Counted from the first letter of the stretch, positions 53,460 to 62,549 are shown. The stretch is DNA of 64,000 bases from Phenylobacterium sp. Root700 (GCF_001429025.1 NZ_LMHT01000035.1:390264-454263); one strand, 5' to 3'. The notes: a model not told the origin generated them from the sequence alone. A program made the numbers and translations.

Positions 53460-54145
53460 GCGCCAACCGCCCCCGCATCCTGGTCATTGACGACGAGCCG
53501 CAGATCCACCGGTTCCTGCAACCGGCGCTGGAGGCGGCCGGCTATGAGCCGATCCGCGCCGACACCGCCGCCGAGGGCCTGAAGGAGATCGCCCGCAAGG
53601 CGCCCGACGCCGTGGTGCTGGATCTTGGCCTGCCCGATTTCGACGGCAAGGAGGCGCTGACCCGTGCCCGCGCCTTCTATGACGGCCCGATCATCGTGCT
53701 CTCGGCCCGCGACAAGGAAACCGAGAAGATCGACGCCCTCGATCTCGGCGCCGACGACTATGTGGAAAAGCCCTTCGGGGTCGGCGAACTGCTGGCCCGG
53801 CTGCGGGTGGCCCTGCGCCACCGCCTGCGCCAGAAGGGGGCCGAGCCGATCGTCACGGTCGGCGACCTGACCATCGACCTGATCAAGCGGCTGGTGACCC
53901 GCGGCGGCCAGGCCATCCGCCTGTCGCCCAAGGAATATGACCTGCTGGCCCAACTGGTGGAGGGCGGCGGCAAGGTCGTCACCCATCGCCAATTGCTGAC
54001 CGCCGTCTGGGGTCCGGCGCACGAAGAAGACGTCCAGTACCTGCGCGTCTTCGTGGCCCAGTTGCGCCAGAAGGTGGAGGTCGATCCCTCCAGCCCGATC
54101 CTGATCACCACCGAACCCGGCGTCGGCTATCGCTGGATAGGTTGA
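53456..54145 (+). CDS. kdpE: Response regulator KdpE
   Basis: A 229-residue OmpR/PhoB-type regulator starting at GTG in GTGA overlap with kdpD. The receiver domain has DDE at its start, the phospho-acceptor Asp56 in VLDLGLPD and the conserved Lys in VEKPFG; the C-terminal winged helix has LSPKEYDLLAQLVEGGGKVVTHRQLL in part and ends PGVGYRWIG. It activates kdp transcription; its binding site upstream of 45370 was not identified. Confidence 0.96.
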   Translation: MSANRPRILVIDDEPQIHRFLQPALEAAGYEPIRADTAAEGLKEIARKAPDAVVLDLGLPDFDGKEALTRARAFYDGPIIVLSARDKETEKIDALDLGADDYVEKPFGVGELLARLRVALRHRLRQKGAEPIVTVGDLTIDLIKRLVTRGGQAIRLSPKEYDLLAQLVEGGGKVVTHRQLLTAVWGPAHEEDVQYLRVFVAQLRQKVEVDPSSPILITTEPGVGYRWIG

Positions 54146-54174
54146 GGCCCTTATCGATCGATCTTCCCAACTCT

Positions 54175-54284
54175 GATCGTCATCGCCGGGCTTGTTCCGG
54201 TGATCCCTAGACGCGGCCGCCCCGGCAAATCCCCGAGCGCAGTGTTTATGGATGGCCGACACAAGAGGTTGGCCATGACGATCC
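54175..54284. repeat. REP-like intergenic palindromic repeat
   Basis: The arm GATCGTCATCGCCGGGCTTG (54175-54194), continuing to GATCC at about 54208, is an imperfect inverted copy of the arm from GGATGGCC (54250) to GACGATCC (54284). The opening GTCATC-GCCGGGCTTG-TTCCGG is a type I recognise as dispersed in alphaproteobacterial genomes. It fills the gap between kdpE and the ydcF-like gene and may act as a transcript end. Confidence 0.6.
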
Positions 54285-54316
54285 AAGGGGAAGATGCGGG
54301 CGGAAGGCCAAGCTGC

Positions 54317-54823
54317 CTAGCTCCGAAGCCCTCGGCGCTTGGTCAGCCCTAGGACCCAGTCATAGGGAATGGCCGGGATTTCACGCAGGCGCATCTTCCA
54401 CCAGGCGGGCCAGCCCATCTGGCGCGGACCAGCCTTCACCGATCCGTCCAGCGTCGGAACACCGAGCGCGGCGAAAATCAGCCGGGTTCGAGGCGTGTGA
54501 TAGCTGTCGGTGCAGATGATCGCGCCGGGCAAGTCGCGCTGGGCGATCACGTGCGCGGCCGCCACCACCGTTTGCAGGGTGTCGAGACTGCCTTCGTCCA
54601 GGATCAGCCTATCGGCCGCCACACCGCCCTCAACCAGCCGCCCGGCCATGATCGAGGCTTCGGAGGGGCCATAGCGCCCCACTCCGCCCGAACAGAAGAC
54701 CAGGGCGTTCGGGCGAGCCAGAGCCAATCGCCGCCCGCCCTCGATACGCCGCAGGAGCGCGGCGCTCGCGCGGCCGTCCGGTCGGACGGCCGCACCCAGG
54801 ATAACGATGAGGTGGTGGGACAA
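54317..54823 (-). CDS. YdcF/DUF218-family protein
   Basis: A protein of about 168 residues with the DUF218 order: HHLIVILGAAVRPDGRAS, NALVFCSGGVGRYGPSEASIM, LILDEGSLDTLQTV, GAIICTDSYHTPRTRLIF. Members of this family (SanA, YdcF) act at the cell envelope, and no catalytic role is firm. The start is uncertain: no ATG or GTG lies just before the conserved region, so I placed it at a TTG (54823). The open frame extends to 55033 but that stretch is low-complexity and overlaps the next gene. Confidence 0.75.
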   Translation of the reverse strand: MSHHLIVILGAAVRPDGRASAALLRRIEGGRRLALARPNALVFCSGGVGRYGPSEASIMAGRLVEGGVAADRLILDEGSLDTLQTVVAAAHVIAQRDLPGAIICTDSYHTPRTRLIFAALGVPTLDGSVKAGPRQMGWPAWWKMRLREIPAIPYDWVLGLTKRRGLRS

Positions 54824-54879
54824 ATGCGAGGTCGTCCGTGCCGATTGGGTTGCAGGATGACCGCGCGCGCCCGTGGGCG

Positions 54880-55242
54880 CTAGGCTCTCGCCTCTGCGTT
54901 CATCGGGGGCTGATGCTCCTCGATGAGATCGTCCTGTTCGGCCAAACGCACGGCGCTGCGGACATTGAGCCGCGTCAGCACGTCGGCGTCGTCGCCATAG
55001 ACATCCTTGGCCTTGGCCAATTGGTCGCGCCACACCGTGCGCGCCAAGCTGTCGGTTTCCCCGACATAGAGCACGTCGACCCCCTGAGAGGTCGGCTTGC
55101 AGATCACATAGTTCGCCCCGGCAGGCGGCAGAATCCGATCCTCCTCAAGAGCGGTGTAACGATAACGGTTGCCGGATTTCCCAGCGATTTCGATCTGACG
55201 GGCCAACGCACGCTCCCGACCTTGAGGTAAGAGAAAAATCAT
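54880..55242 (-). CDS. Small protein with a GIY-YIG-like pattern
   Basis: A 120-residue protein. NYVICKP, then VLYVGETDSL, then a C-terminal LIEEHQPPMN recalls the GIY-YIG nuclease fold (strand GIY, strand YIG, Glu on a helix, Asn near the end). The GIY triplet is not kept and no other domain is present, so activity is uncertain. The ATG at 55242 is used; TTG at 55257 is possible. The 233-bp gap to 55476 shows nothing I can support. Confidence 0.6.
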   Translation of the reverse strand: MIFLLPQGRERALARQIEIAGKSGNRYRYTALEEDRILPPAGANYVICKPTSQGVDVLYVGETDSLARTVWRDQLAKAKDVYGDDADVLTRLNVRSAVRLAEQDDLIEEHQPPMNAEARA

Positions 55243-55475
55243 TCCGGGGCCGGACAAGCCACCCCGCGCCCCTGATAGCCGCGCGACTTGGGCGAAAGAT
55301 AGGCGCGACCGTGCGACTATACATCACCTTGTCGCGAACGGGGCCGCCGCGTTGCGGAATCTCGGAACAACCTGGGCTATATGGCGTTCCTGGTCCAGTG
55401 ACGGCTCTGCTAGGTTGACCTGCGAGGCGTTTCGACTCACGCAAACGCTCCCTAGCGAGGCTACGACGCGAGCCG

Positions 55476-56591
55476 ATGGAACGACCCGCCGACTTTAGCT
55501 TGATGGACGTCGATGACGGCCGAAAGGCCGTGCTGTCCGGCGACTGGACCGCGACCTCGACCGGCGACGCCGCCAAGCGTCTGGCCGCCGCGGTCGAGAC
55601 CGAGGGCCTGAAGGGCGTGGACATGACGCCCGTCGGACGCCTCGACACGGCCGGCGCCTTCGCCCTGATCCGCGCGCTGCGCGACGTCCTGCCAAGCGAC
55701 CGCATCCAGGCGCGCCCGGAGACGGTCCGCCTGCTGGAACTGGTCGGCGCGGCGGCCGCGGAAAAGCCCGTCAAGCGGCCCGAGCCGCGCGGCTTCTATC
55801 AACTGGCCATCCGGGTCGGCCGCGGCGTATTCGACCTGGCCGGCGAGTTCTTCGAGACCATGGTCTTCACCGGCCACCTGTTGGTGGTCATGGGCCGGGT
55901 CATGATCAATCCGGCGCGCATCCGCTGGGCGGCCTGCGTTTCGCTGGCAGAACGCGCCGGGCTCGACGCCATTCCGATCGTCGCAGTCACCTCGTTCTTC
56001 ATCGGCGCGGTGGTCGGCCTGCTCGGCGCCAACATGCTGCGGCAGTTCGGGGCCGAGGTGTTCGCCGTCGAACTGATCGGCATCGCGGTGCTGCGCGAGT
56101 TCAACATCCTGATCACCGCCATCTTGCTGGCCGGCCGCTCAGCCTCAGCCTTCGCCGCCGAAATCGGCTCGATGAAGATGAATCAGGAGATCGACGCCAT
56201 GAAGGTGATGGGCGTCGATCCGTTCGAGGCCCTGGTCTTCCCCCGCTTCGCCGCCCTGCTGGCGATCATCCCCCTGCTGACCTTCGTGGCGACCCTGGCG
56301 GGCCTATTCGGCGGCCTGCTGGTCACCTGGACGGTGCTCGGCCTGGGTCCGGCCTTCTTCCTGCAGCGGATCATCGACAATGTCGGGGTCACGCACTTCA
56401 TGATCGGCATGTCCAAGGCCCCGGTGATGGCCGCGGTCATCGCCGGCATCGGCTGCCGCCAGGGCATGGAAGTCGGCGGCGATGTGGAATCGCTGGGCCG
56501 CCGGGTGACCTCGGCCGTCGTCCACGCCATCTTCGCCATCATCCTGATCGATGCCGCCTTCGCCCTGCTCTACATGAAGTTGGGGATCTAA
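55476..56591 (+). CDS. MlaE-family lipid ABC transporter permease with N-terminal STAS-like domain
   Basis: A 371-residue protein. Residues 1 to about 100 look like a STAS/MlaB-type domain (AVLSGDWTATST, VDMTPVGRLDTAGAFALI), fused to the MlaE permease with the family signature GRSASAFAAEIGSMKMNQEI and DAMKVMGVDPFEALVFPR, and about five membrane helices. It is the first gene of a four-gene transporter operon that moves phospholipids or other lipids across the periplasm. The N-terminal fusion replaces a separate MlaB; no MlaC is present. Confidence 0.9.
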   Translation: MERPADFSLMDVDDGRKAVLSGDWTATSTGDAAKRLAAAVETEGLKGVDMTPVGRLDTAGAFALIRALRDVLPSDRIQARPETVRLLELVGAAAAEKPVKRPEPRGFYQLAIRVGRGVFDLAGEFFETMVFTGHLLVVMGRVMINPARIRWAACVSLAERAGLDAIPIVAVTSFFIGAVVGLLGANMLRQFGAEVFAVELIGIAVLREFNILITAILLAGRSASAFAAEIGSMKMNQEIDAMKVMGVDPFEALVFPRFAALLAIIPLLTFVATLAGLFGGLLVTWTVLGLGPAFFLQRIIDNVGVTHFMIGMSKAPVMAAVIAGIGCRQGMEVGGDVESLGRRVTSAVVHAIFAIILIDAAFALLYMKLGI

Positions 56592-57407
56592 GTGTCCGAA
56601 GACGAAGCAGATGCGCTGCCCATGGACGGTCCGGCCATCGAGGTGACCGGTCTGAAGTCGCAGTTCGGCTCGCATGTCGTGCATGATGGGCTGAACCTGA
56701 CCGTGCGGCGGGGCGAGGTCCTGGGCGTGGTCGGCGGTTCGGGGACCGGCAAGTCGGTCCTGCTCAACACCATTATCGGCCTGCGCCATCCCGACGCCGG
56801 GGCGGTCAAGGTGTTCGGCCAGGACATCCAGCACGCCAGCCGCGGCCGCTGGTCGGAGATCGAGCGCAGTTGGGGCGTCCTTTTCCAGCAAGGCGCCCTG
56901 TTCTCGAACCTCACCGTCCGTCAGAACGTGGCCGCGCCAATGCACGAGCACACCAATCTGTCGCGCAAGACCATCGACGAACTCGCCGACCTGAAGATCG
57001 CATTGGTCGGCCTACGAGCCGGGGCCGGCGACCTGAAGCCCGCGGAGCTGTCAGGCGGCATGCGCAAGCGCGCCGGCCTGGCCCGCGCCCTGGCGTTGGA
57101 CCCCGAACTGCTGTTCCTCGACGAGCCGACCGCCGGCCTCGACCCCATCGGGGCGGCGGCCTTCGACACCCTGATCAAAGACCTCTCCGACAGCCTGAAC
57201 CTGACGGTGTTCATGATCACCCACGACCTCGACACGCTTTATGCGATCACCGACCGCGTCGCCGTGCTGGCCGACAAGAAGGTGGTCGAGGCCGCGCCGG
57301 TACGCGAACTTGAGCGTTCAACTCACCCCTGGATCCAAGAGTACTTCCTCGGCCCGCGCGGACGCGCCGCGGCCAGTGCAGTCAAGAAAGCCGAGACGGC
57401 CGCCTGA
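56592..57407 (+). CDS. MlaF-type ABC transporter ATPase
   Basis: A 271-residue ATPase. Walker A is GGSGTGKSVL (about residues 52-61), the signature ELSGGMRKRAGLARALA, Walker B LLFLDEPTAGLDP and the H-loop ITHDLD. The start is GTG directly after the permease stop (TAA GTG). It overlaps the MCE gene by one base. It drives the MlaE permease. Confidence 0.93.
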   Translation: MSEDEADALPMDGPAIEVTGLKSQFGSHVVHDGLNLTVRRGEVLGVVGGSGTGKSVLLNTIIGLRHPDAGAVKVFGQDIQHASRGRWSEIERSWGVLFQQGALFSNLTVRQNVAAPMHEHTNLSRKTIDELADLKIALVGLRAGAGDLKPAELSGGMRKRAGLARALALDPELLFLDEPTAGLDPIGAAAFDTLIKDLSDSLNLTVFMITHDLDTLYAITDRVAVLADKKVVEAAPVRELERSTHPWIQEYFLGPRGRAAASAVKKAETAA

Positions 57408-58345
57408 TGGAAAAAGACGCCAACTACGCCCTGGTGGGCTTTTCGACCCTGCTGCTGTTCACCGGGCTGATGATCTTCGTCGTCTGGCTGGCGCGGCTGA
57501 CCTTCGCCCAGGACTACGACGTCTACGACATCATCTTCCAGGGGCCGGTCCGTGGCCTGAGCCAGGGCGGCGAAGTCCATTTTAACGGCATCAAGGTCGG
57601 CGAGGTCACCCGCATCCAGCTCGACCGCGCCAATCCGAACCGGGTGATCGCCCGCGCCCGGGTCACCTCCGACGTGCCGATCCGCGCCGACTCCTACGCC
57701 ACGCTCGAACCCCAGGGCATCACCGGGGTGAACTACGTGCAGATCACCGCCGGGACGCCGTCCAAGCGCCTGCTGCGCGATACCGTGCCCCAAGGCCAGG
57801 TCCCCAAGCTCCGCACCCAGCGCAGCGCCCTGTCCGACCTTCTGGAGGGCGGCGGGACGGTGCTGACCCGCACGGTCGAGGCCCTGGACCGGGTCAACCG
57901 GCTGCTGTCGGACCAGAACATCAAGACGGTCGGCGCCGCGATCAGCGACGCCCAGGCGGTGACCGCCGAACTGCGTGAGCGCCGCGCCATCATCGCCGAC
58001 GCCCAGAAATCCCTGCAAAGCATCGACGCCGCAGCCGTCGAGATCGCCGCGCTGAGCAAGTCCAGCCGCGAACTGGTCGACAATGACGGCAAGCGGACCC
58101 TGGCCAATCTGGCCGCCGCCTCCGACGAGGCCCAGGCCGCCGCCAAGGACATTCGCACCATGATCGGCCGCCTGGATGGTCCGACCAGCGACTTCGCCAC
58201 CAACGGCCTGCCGCAACTGACCTCCTCCGTCCAAACCCTGCAGGAGACGGCCGAGTCCCTCGACCGGCTGATCCGCGACGTCGAAGCCAATCCCCGCGGC
58301 CTGGTCGGCAAGCCGACCGCCCAGGAAATCAAGGTGAAGCCATGA
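57407..58345 (+). CDS. MCE/MlaD-family substrate-binding protein
   Basis: A 312-residue protein with one N-terminal membrane anchor (about residues 8-28) and one MCE domain (about 38-115: GPVRGLSQGGEVHFNGIKVGEV, LEPQGITGVNYVQI), followed by a long helical C-terminal tail (about 150-300) that could extend across the periplasm. It overlaps the auxiliary lipoprotein gene by 4 bases. It would bind lipid for the MlaEF transporter. Confidence 0.92.
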   Translation: MEKDANYALVGFSTLLLFTGLMIFVVWLARLTFAQDYDVYDIIFQGPVRGLSQGGEVHFNGIKVGEVTRIQLDRANPNRVIARARVTSDVPIRADSYATLEPQGITGVNYVQITAGTPSKRLLRDTVPQGQVPKLRTQRSALSDLLEGGGTVLTRTVEALDRVNRLLSDQNIKTVGAAISDAQAVTAELRERRAIIADAQKSLQSIDAAAVEIAALSKSSRELVDNDGKRTLANLAAASDEAQAAAKDIRTMIGRLDGPTSDFATNGLPQLTSSVQTLQETAESLDRLIRDVEANPRGLVGKPTAQEIKVKP

Positions 58346-58977
58346 CCGCCCTCGCACGCAGCCTTCGCGTCCTGAGCCTCACGGCGCTCGCCGTCTCGCT
58401 CTCGGCCTGCATCTCGCTGTTTCCGAAGTCAGATCCGGCCCAGCTCTACCGTTTCGACGGCGTGACCAAGGCCGCGGACGCCGCGGCGCCGGCGCCCACC
58501 GCCCGGTTCGGCGTGGTTCGGGCGGGCGGCAGCTTCGTGCAGGCGGCGTCGAGCGACCGCATCCTCACCGTCGACGGCGGCAAGGTGGCCTATGTCGCCG
58601 AGTCCCGTTGGGTTTCGCCCGCCGTGACATTGTTCAACGAGGCGCTCACCCGCGCCTTCGACAGCAGCAATGGCGCGGCCCGGCTGATGTCGCGCGGCGA
58701 GGTCGGCAAGGCCGACTACTTCCTGCGGGTCGACGTCACCAAGTTCGAAGCCGACTATGATCACGGTCTCAAGGCCGCGCCCCAGGTCGCCGTCGGCCTG
58801 CGCGTGACCCTGGTGCGCGCCGACCGGACCCTGGCCGGCTCGACGCTCATCGAGGCCAAGGTTCGCGCCAGCGACAACCGCGTGTCCTCGATCGTCAGGG
58901 CCTTCGATCAGGCGGTGGGCGAAGCCCTGGCCGACCTGATCGGCTGGACCAACCAGACCGGCTCCGCGCCGGTCTAG
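58342..58977 (+). CDS. ABC-type transport auxiliary lipoprotein (PqiC-like)
   Basis: A 211-residue lipoprotein. A signal peptide ends LAVSLSAC (Cys near residue 22), and YRFDG then VRAGGSFVQAASSDRILTVDGGKVAYV in part follow the ABC_trans_aux family, with TNQTGSAPV at the end. It is the last gene of the Mla-type operon and is expected at the outer membrane, where it would receive the lipid. Confidence 0.9.
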   Translation: MTALARSLRVLSLTALAVSLSACISLFPKSDPAQLYRFDGVTKAADAAAPAPTARFGVVRAGGSFVQAASSDRILTVDGGKVAYVAESRWVSPAVTLFNEALTRAFDSSNGAARLMSRGEVGKADYFLRVDVTKFEADYDHGLKAAPQVAVGLRVTLVRADRTLAGSTLIEAKVRASDNRVSSIVRAFDQAVGEALADLIGWTNQTGSAPV

Positions 58978-58990
58978 GAGCTGACCGCAG

Positions 58991-59437
58991 TCAGTTGACC
59001 GGTTCCAGGGCGTACATCTGCGCCTCGCGGGCGATCAGCACGTCGGCCAGGAACCCGTAGGCCTCGCCCCAGGCGCCAAGCACCTCGTCGGTCGCCGCCT
59101 CGCCCAGCACGTCGCGGATGGCCGGCAGAAGCGCGGCCGCCACCGAGGGATAGTGTTCAGGCCGTACATGCGTCTGGACGTGCCGCGTCGCCATCTTCTC
59201 GATCGCGCCCGACAGCGCCGGCAGATTGTCGACGTTCTGCGCAAAGGCGACGATGGCCGCGGCCAGCCGGCGCGGTTGCTCGCCCGATTCCTGCGCCGCC
59301 TGATCGAACAGGGCCTTTATTTCGGCGTCGACAAACAGCCGCTCGTACATGGCCGTGGTGATCGCCACGCCGTGCTGAACCAGTACGGGCGCCGTCGCCT
59401 TGACGATGCCGATGGTCGTTGAAGAGAGTTCGCGCAT
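58991..59437 (-). CDS. Single-domain globin, flavohaemoglobin-type
   Basis: A 148-residue haem protein aligned with the globin domain of Hmp: Tyr31 (MYERLF) is the B10 position and His86 (ATRHVQTHVRPEHYP) the proximal ligand. No FAD or NAD domain follows. Such stand-alone globins bind oxygen or nitric oxide and need a separate reductase. GGGGAT precedes the start. Convergent with the Mla-type operon. Confidence 0.9.
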   Translation of the reverse strand: MRELSSTTIGIVKATAPVLVQHGVAITTAMYERLFVDAEIKALFDQAAQESGEQPRRLAAAIVAFAQNVDNLPALSGAIEKMATRHVQTHVRPEHYPSVAAALLPAIRDVLGEAATDEVLGAWGEAYGFLADVLIAREAQMYALEPVN

Positions 59438-59525
59438 GTCCAGATCCCCTTTGTGATCTGGGCCTTAACAGCCGCGCGGACGCACGCTCAACTCCGGGTC
59501 ACTACGTAGACGGTCTGGCCTGAAC

Positions 59526-60425
59526 CTAGGCGTCGGCCAGTCCGGCGATGCGCTTGGCCGCCGTGACGGTGTTCTTGAGCAGGCAGGCGACGGTCATCAG
59601 CCCGACGCCGCCCGGCACCGGGGTGATGTGCCCGGCGACGCTCAAAGCTTCCTTGTAGGCTACGTCTCCGACCAGCTTGGTCTTGCCGGCGGCGGCCTTG
59701 ACCGGATCGCGGAACGGGACGCGGTTGATGCCGACGTCGATCACGGTCGCGCCGGGCTTGATCCAGTCGGCCTTGATCATCTGCGGGCGGCCGACCGCGG
59801 CGACCAAGATGTCGGCCTCGCGGCAAACCGCCGCCAGGTCCTGGGTGCGCGAATGAGCGATAGTGACCGTGCAGTCGGCCTGCAGCAGCAGTTGGGCGAT
59901 CGGCTTGCCGACCAGCACCGAGCGGCCGACCACCACGGCGCGCTTGCCGGTCAGGTCGCCCAGGGTCTCGCGCAGCAGGATCATGCAGCCCAGCGGCGTG
60001 CAGGGCACCAGCGAGGGCAGCCCCTGCGCCAGCCGTCCGGCGTTGACGACATGCAGTCCGTCGACATCCTTGGCCGGGTTGATGGCCTCGATCACCGCCT
60101 TCTCGTCCAATCCCTTGGGCAGCGGCAGCTGGACCAGGATGCCGTGGATGGCCGGATCGCCGTTCAGCTGCTCAACCATGGCCAGCAGGTCGTCCTGGCT
60201 GACATCGGCCGGCAGCCGGTGGGTGACCGAATGCATCCCGGCGGCGTTGGAGTGCTCGCCCTTGGAGCGCACATAGACCTGGCTGGCCGGATCGTCGCCG
60301 ACCAGCACCACCGCCAGGCCCGGTTGCAGGCCATGCTGGGCCTTGAGGATCGCGACCTCGGCGGCCACCTCGGCGCGCAGACGTTCGGCCGTGGTCTTGC
60401 CGTCGATGATCTGGGCCTGGGACAT
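59526..60425 (-). CDS. folD: Bifunctional methylenetetrahydrofolate dehydrogenase/cyclohydrolase
   Basis: A 299-residue FolD that interconverts methylene- and formyl-tetrahydrofolate. It has the catalytic Tyr and Lys in [25 protein letters not shown], the cofactor site GRSVLVGKP, and C-terminal [12 protein letters not shown]. The last normally reads PGGVGPMT; Leu replaces Pro here. AGGAGA precedes the start. It is the last gene of a GST, nuclease, NUDIX, folD run on the reverse strand. Confidence 0.95.
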   Translation of the reverse strand: MSQAQIIDGKTTAERLRAEVAAEVAILKAQHGLQPGLAVVLVGDDPASQVYVRSKGEHSNAAGMHSVTHRLPADVSQDDLLAMVEQLNGDPAIHGILVQLPLPKGLDEKAVIEAINPAKDVDGLHVVNAGRLAQGLPSLVPCTPLGCMILLRETLGDLTGKRAVVVGRSVLVGKPIAQLLLQADCTVTIAHSRTQDLAAVCREADILVAAVGRPQMIKADWIKPGATVIDVGINRVPFRDPVKAAAGKTKLVGDVAYKEALSVAGHITPVPGGVGLMTVACLLKNTVTAAKRIAGLADA

Positions 60426-60505
60426 GCGTTCTCCTGGGTCGGAACTGGCGCTGGAACTACCCGTTCAGCCTGCGCCGCGCAATGCGGCCAGGAGCGCGGC
60501 CTCGA

Positions 60506-60955
60506 CTAGGACCGCATCCAGGCCGCCACGGCCCAGGCGTGGGAGTCGTGGCGAAGGATCCTGATCGCGGCCTCGGGCTCAAGCCACATGAGGGTATGGT
60601 CGTCCTCGACCTTCAGCGCCGGCGCCTCGGCCAGCAGGTCGAGGCTGAAGAAGACGCTGCGATTGTTCCAGGCCAGCCCCTCGGTGTTGATGAAGAATTG
60701 GTCGGCGACGCCGAAGGACGACCGCGTCGCCACCTGCAACCCCGCCTCCTCGCCGAACTCGCGCACCACGCCCTGCTCCGGGGTCTCGCCCGGATCGACG
60801 CCGCCGCCCGGCAGATCGTGCCATGAGGCCCCATCGGTCTTGACGATGCGCACCAGGGCGATCTTGCCCTCGCGCTCCAGAATGCCGAAGGCCGCGGGGC
60901 GATCGGCATAGACCCTGCCACCCTGCCGTTCCCCGAACTGCGGGACCGCGCGCAT
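60506..60955 (-). CDS. NUDIX hydrolase
   Basis: A 149-residue hydrolase with an exact Nudix box, GGGVDPGETPEQGVVREF then GEEAGL (about residues 51-74), the Mg-binding Glu residues intact. It hydrolyses a nucleoside diphosphate-linked compound; the substrate is not readable. It starts 3 bases after the nuclease stop, so they are co-transcribed. Confidence 0.92.
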   Translation of the reverse strand: MRAVPQFGERQGGRVYADRPAAFGILEREGKIALVRIVKTDGASWHDLPGGGVDPGETPEQGVVREFGEEAGLQVATRSSFGVADQFFINTEGLAWNNRSVFFSLDLLAEAPALKVEDDHTLMWLEPEAAIRILRHDSHAWAVAAWMRS

Positions 60956-60958
60956 CGG

Positions 60959-61957
60959 TCAGTCCTTGCCGTAGAGGCTGTCGTAGGGATCCTTGCCGGC
61001 CAGCACGTCCTGCACCCTCAGCACCGGCCATCCGACCGTGGCGTTACCGCTGGCCCGCCAGGCCGAGACCACCATGTCGCGTAGTTCGGAGGCGCCGACC
61101 GCCAGCCGGTCCGTAGCGAAGGTGATCCCTCGCCCGTCGCCGGACCGGATCCCGCCGGTCTTCTCCAGCTCATAGAAGGGAATGACCTGCGTGGCGGTGT
61201 CCGAGAGATAGTTCACGGTCCGCTTCTCGATCGGGCAGTCGCACGAGCGCAGCGGCGCCACCTTGGCGCTCACCGCCGCCAGCTTGATGTTGTTGAACAC
61301 GAACTCGCTCTCGAAGGGCCCGTGGACCCGCGCGGTCGTGTAGCCCTGAGGGTTCGGATACTCGCCCCAGCCGTTGTAGTGCACGGTCACATGCAGGGGC
61401 TGGGCCCCGTCGCCGACGAAGTGCGAGAGATTGCCGATGGTTTGCAGGATCTGCGCCTCGCGCCGCACCAGATCGCGGTTCAGCCAGGCGCGGCGTTCGC
61501 GGTTCTTTTCGCGCGACGCGGCGACCTTCACCGCCTGCCAATAGGCGAAATCCTTGGTCAGCTGCTGGTGCTGGTCGATGATCGAATAGGGCAGGTAGCC
61601 AGCCTTCCAGCTGTCCAGCCCGGCGGCCTGCAGCCCCTTCTCGTAGTCGGCCCGGGTCGCCGGCAGCGGCAGGAAGGACGGACCGCCCAGCAGCTTGCCG
61701 TCCTCGTCCAGATCCAGGAAATGGCCGGCGTCGCGATTGTGGTCGTGGATGCGCCCGGCGCCCTTGGAGCGATCCTGCTCACGCGAGAGCTCTCCGACGT
61801 CGCGGACCGCGGCCGGGGTGCGCAGGAAGGCCGGGACCTCGCCGGGCAAGGCGCGCATGGCCGCCTCCCCGACGATCCGGTGCCCCATGGCGCCCCAGGC
61901 AAGCGCCTGGGCGGGGGCTAGAGCGACGACGAGGGCGACGATCAGCGGAGCTTTCAT
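60959..61957 (-). CDS. S1/P1 nuclease family protein
   Basis: A 332-residue exported zinc nuclease. The signal peptide ends AQALA, exposing the N-terminal Trp (WGAMGHRIVGEAA) that binds zinc in this family. Further His and Asp ligands lie in IHDHNRDAGHFLDLDED, LSHFVGDGAQPLHVTVHYNGWG (in part) and HGPFESEF. It degrades single-stranded nucleic acids in the periplasm or outside. It lies 10 bases after the GST gene. Confidence 0.92.
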   Translation of the reverse strand: MKAPLIVALVVALAPAQALAWGAMGHRIVGEAAMRALPGEVPAFLRTPAAVRDVGELSREQDRSKGAGRIHDHNRDAGHFLDLDEDGKLLGGPSFLPLPATRADYEKGLQAAGLDSWKAGYLPYSIIDQHQQLTKDFAYWQAVKVAASREKNRERRAWLNRDLVRREAQILQTIGNLSHFVGDGAQPLHVTVHYNGWGEYPNPQGYTTARVHGPFESEFVFNNIKLAAVSAKVAPLRSCDCPIEKRTVNYLSDTATQVIPFYELEKTGGIRSGDGRGITFATDRLAVGASELRDMVVSAWRASGNATVGWPVLRVQDVLAGKDPYDSLYGKD

Positions 61958-61967
61958 GCTCCTCCGT

Positions 61968-62549
61968 TTAGGCGATCTTGAGCGCGGCCTCCACCCGCTT
62001 CACCCAGGTCTGGACCTTGGGATAGCGGCCAAGGTCAAAGCCCCCTTCGTGGGCTAGCCGGGTGTAGGCGACCAGCGCCACGTCGGCGAGGCTGACGGCC
62101 TCCCCCACCAGGAATAGCGATACGGCCAAGCCGTCCTCCAGACGCTGCAGCGCGCCATTGCCCCGCTCGACCAGCCGGGGCTCGAGATCGGCCACCGCCT
62201 TGCCCGCATAGCGCACGTGGAAGCGCGCCACAGCGACATAGGGCTCATGCGAATATTGCTCCCAGAACATCCATTCCAGCATCCGGGCGCGGTCATAGGC
62301 GTCGGTCGGGATCAGGTCCGAACCTTCGGCGAGGTGCAGGATGATGGCGTTGGACTGGGCCAGCGGCCGGCCGTCGTTCAGGACGACCAGCGGCACCTGA
62401 CCGGCCGGATTCAGCGCCAGGAAATGCGGCGTCCGCGACTCGCCCTTGAGGATATCGGTCTCGATCCAGTCGAAGGGCAGGCCGAGATATTCAGCGACCC
62501 ACCGCACCTTCAGGCAGTTTCCAGAGATCGAATCCCCATAGACCTGCAT
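61968..62549 (-). CDS. Glutathione S-transferase family protein 2
   Basis: A 193-residue GST starting MQVYGDSISGNCLKVRWV with Ser/Asn/Cys at the active loop, then NPAGQVPLVVLNDGRPLAQSNAI with the cis-Pro and Gln-Ser pair, and VSLADVAL as the C-terminal cap. I placed the start at 62549; an ATG at 62633 would add 28 unlike residues. Substrate unknown. First gene of the run ending in folD. Confidence 0.88.
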   Translation of the reverse strand: MQVYGDSISGNCLKVRWVAEYLGLPFDWIETDILKGESRTPHFLALNPAGQVPLVVLNDGRPLAQSNAIILHLAEGSDLIPTDAYDRARMLEWMFWEQYSHEPYVAVARFHVRYAGKAVADLEPRLVERGNGALQRLEDGLAVSLFLVGEAVSLADVALVAYTRLAHEGGFDLGRYPKVQTWVKRVEAALKIA

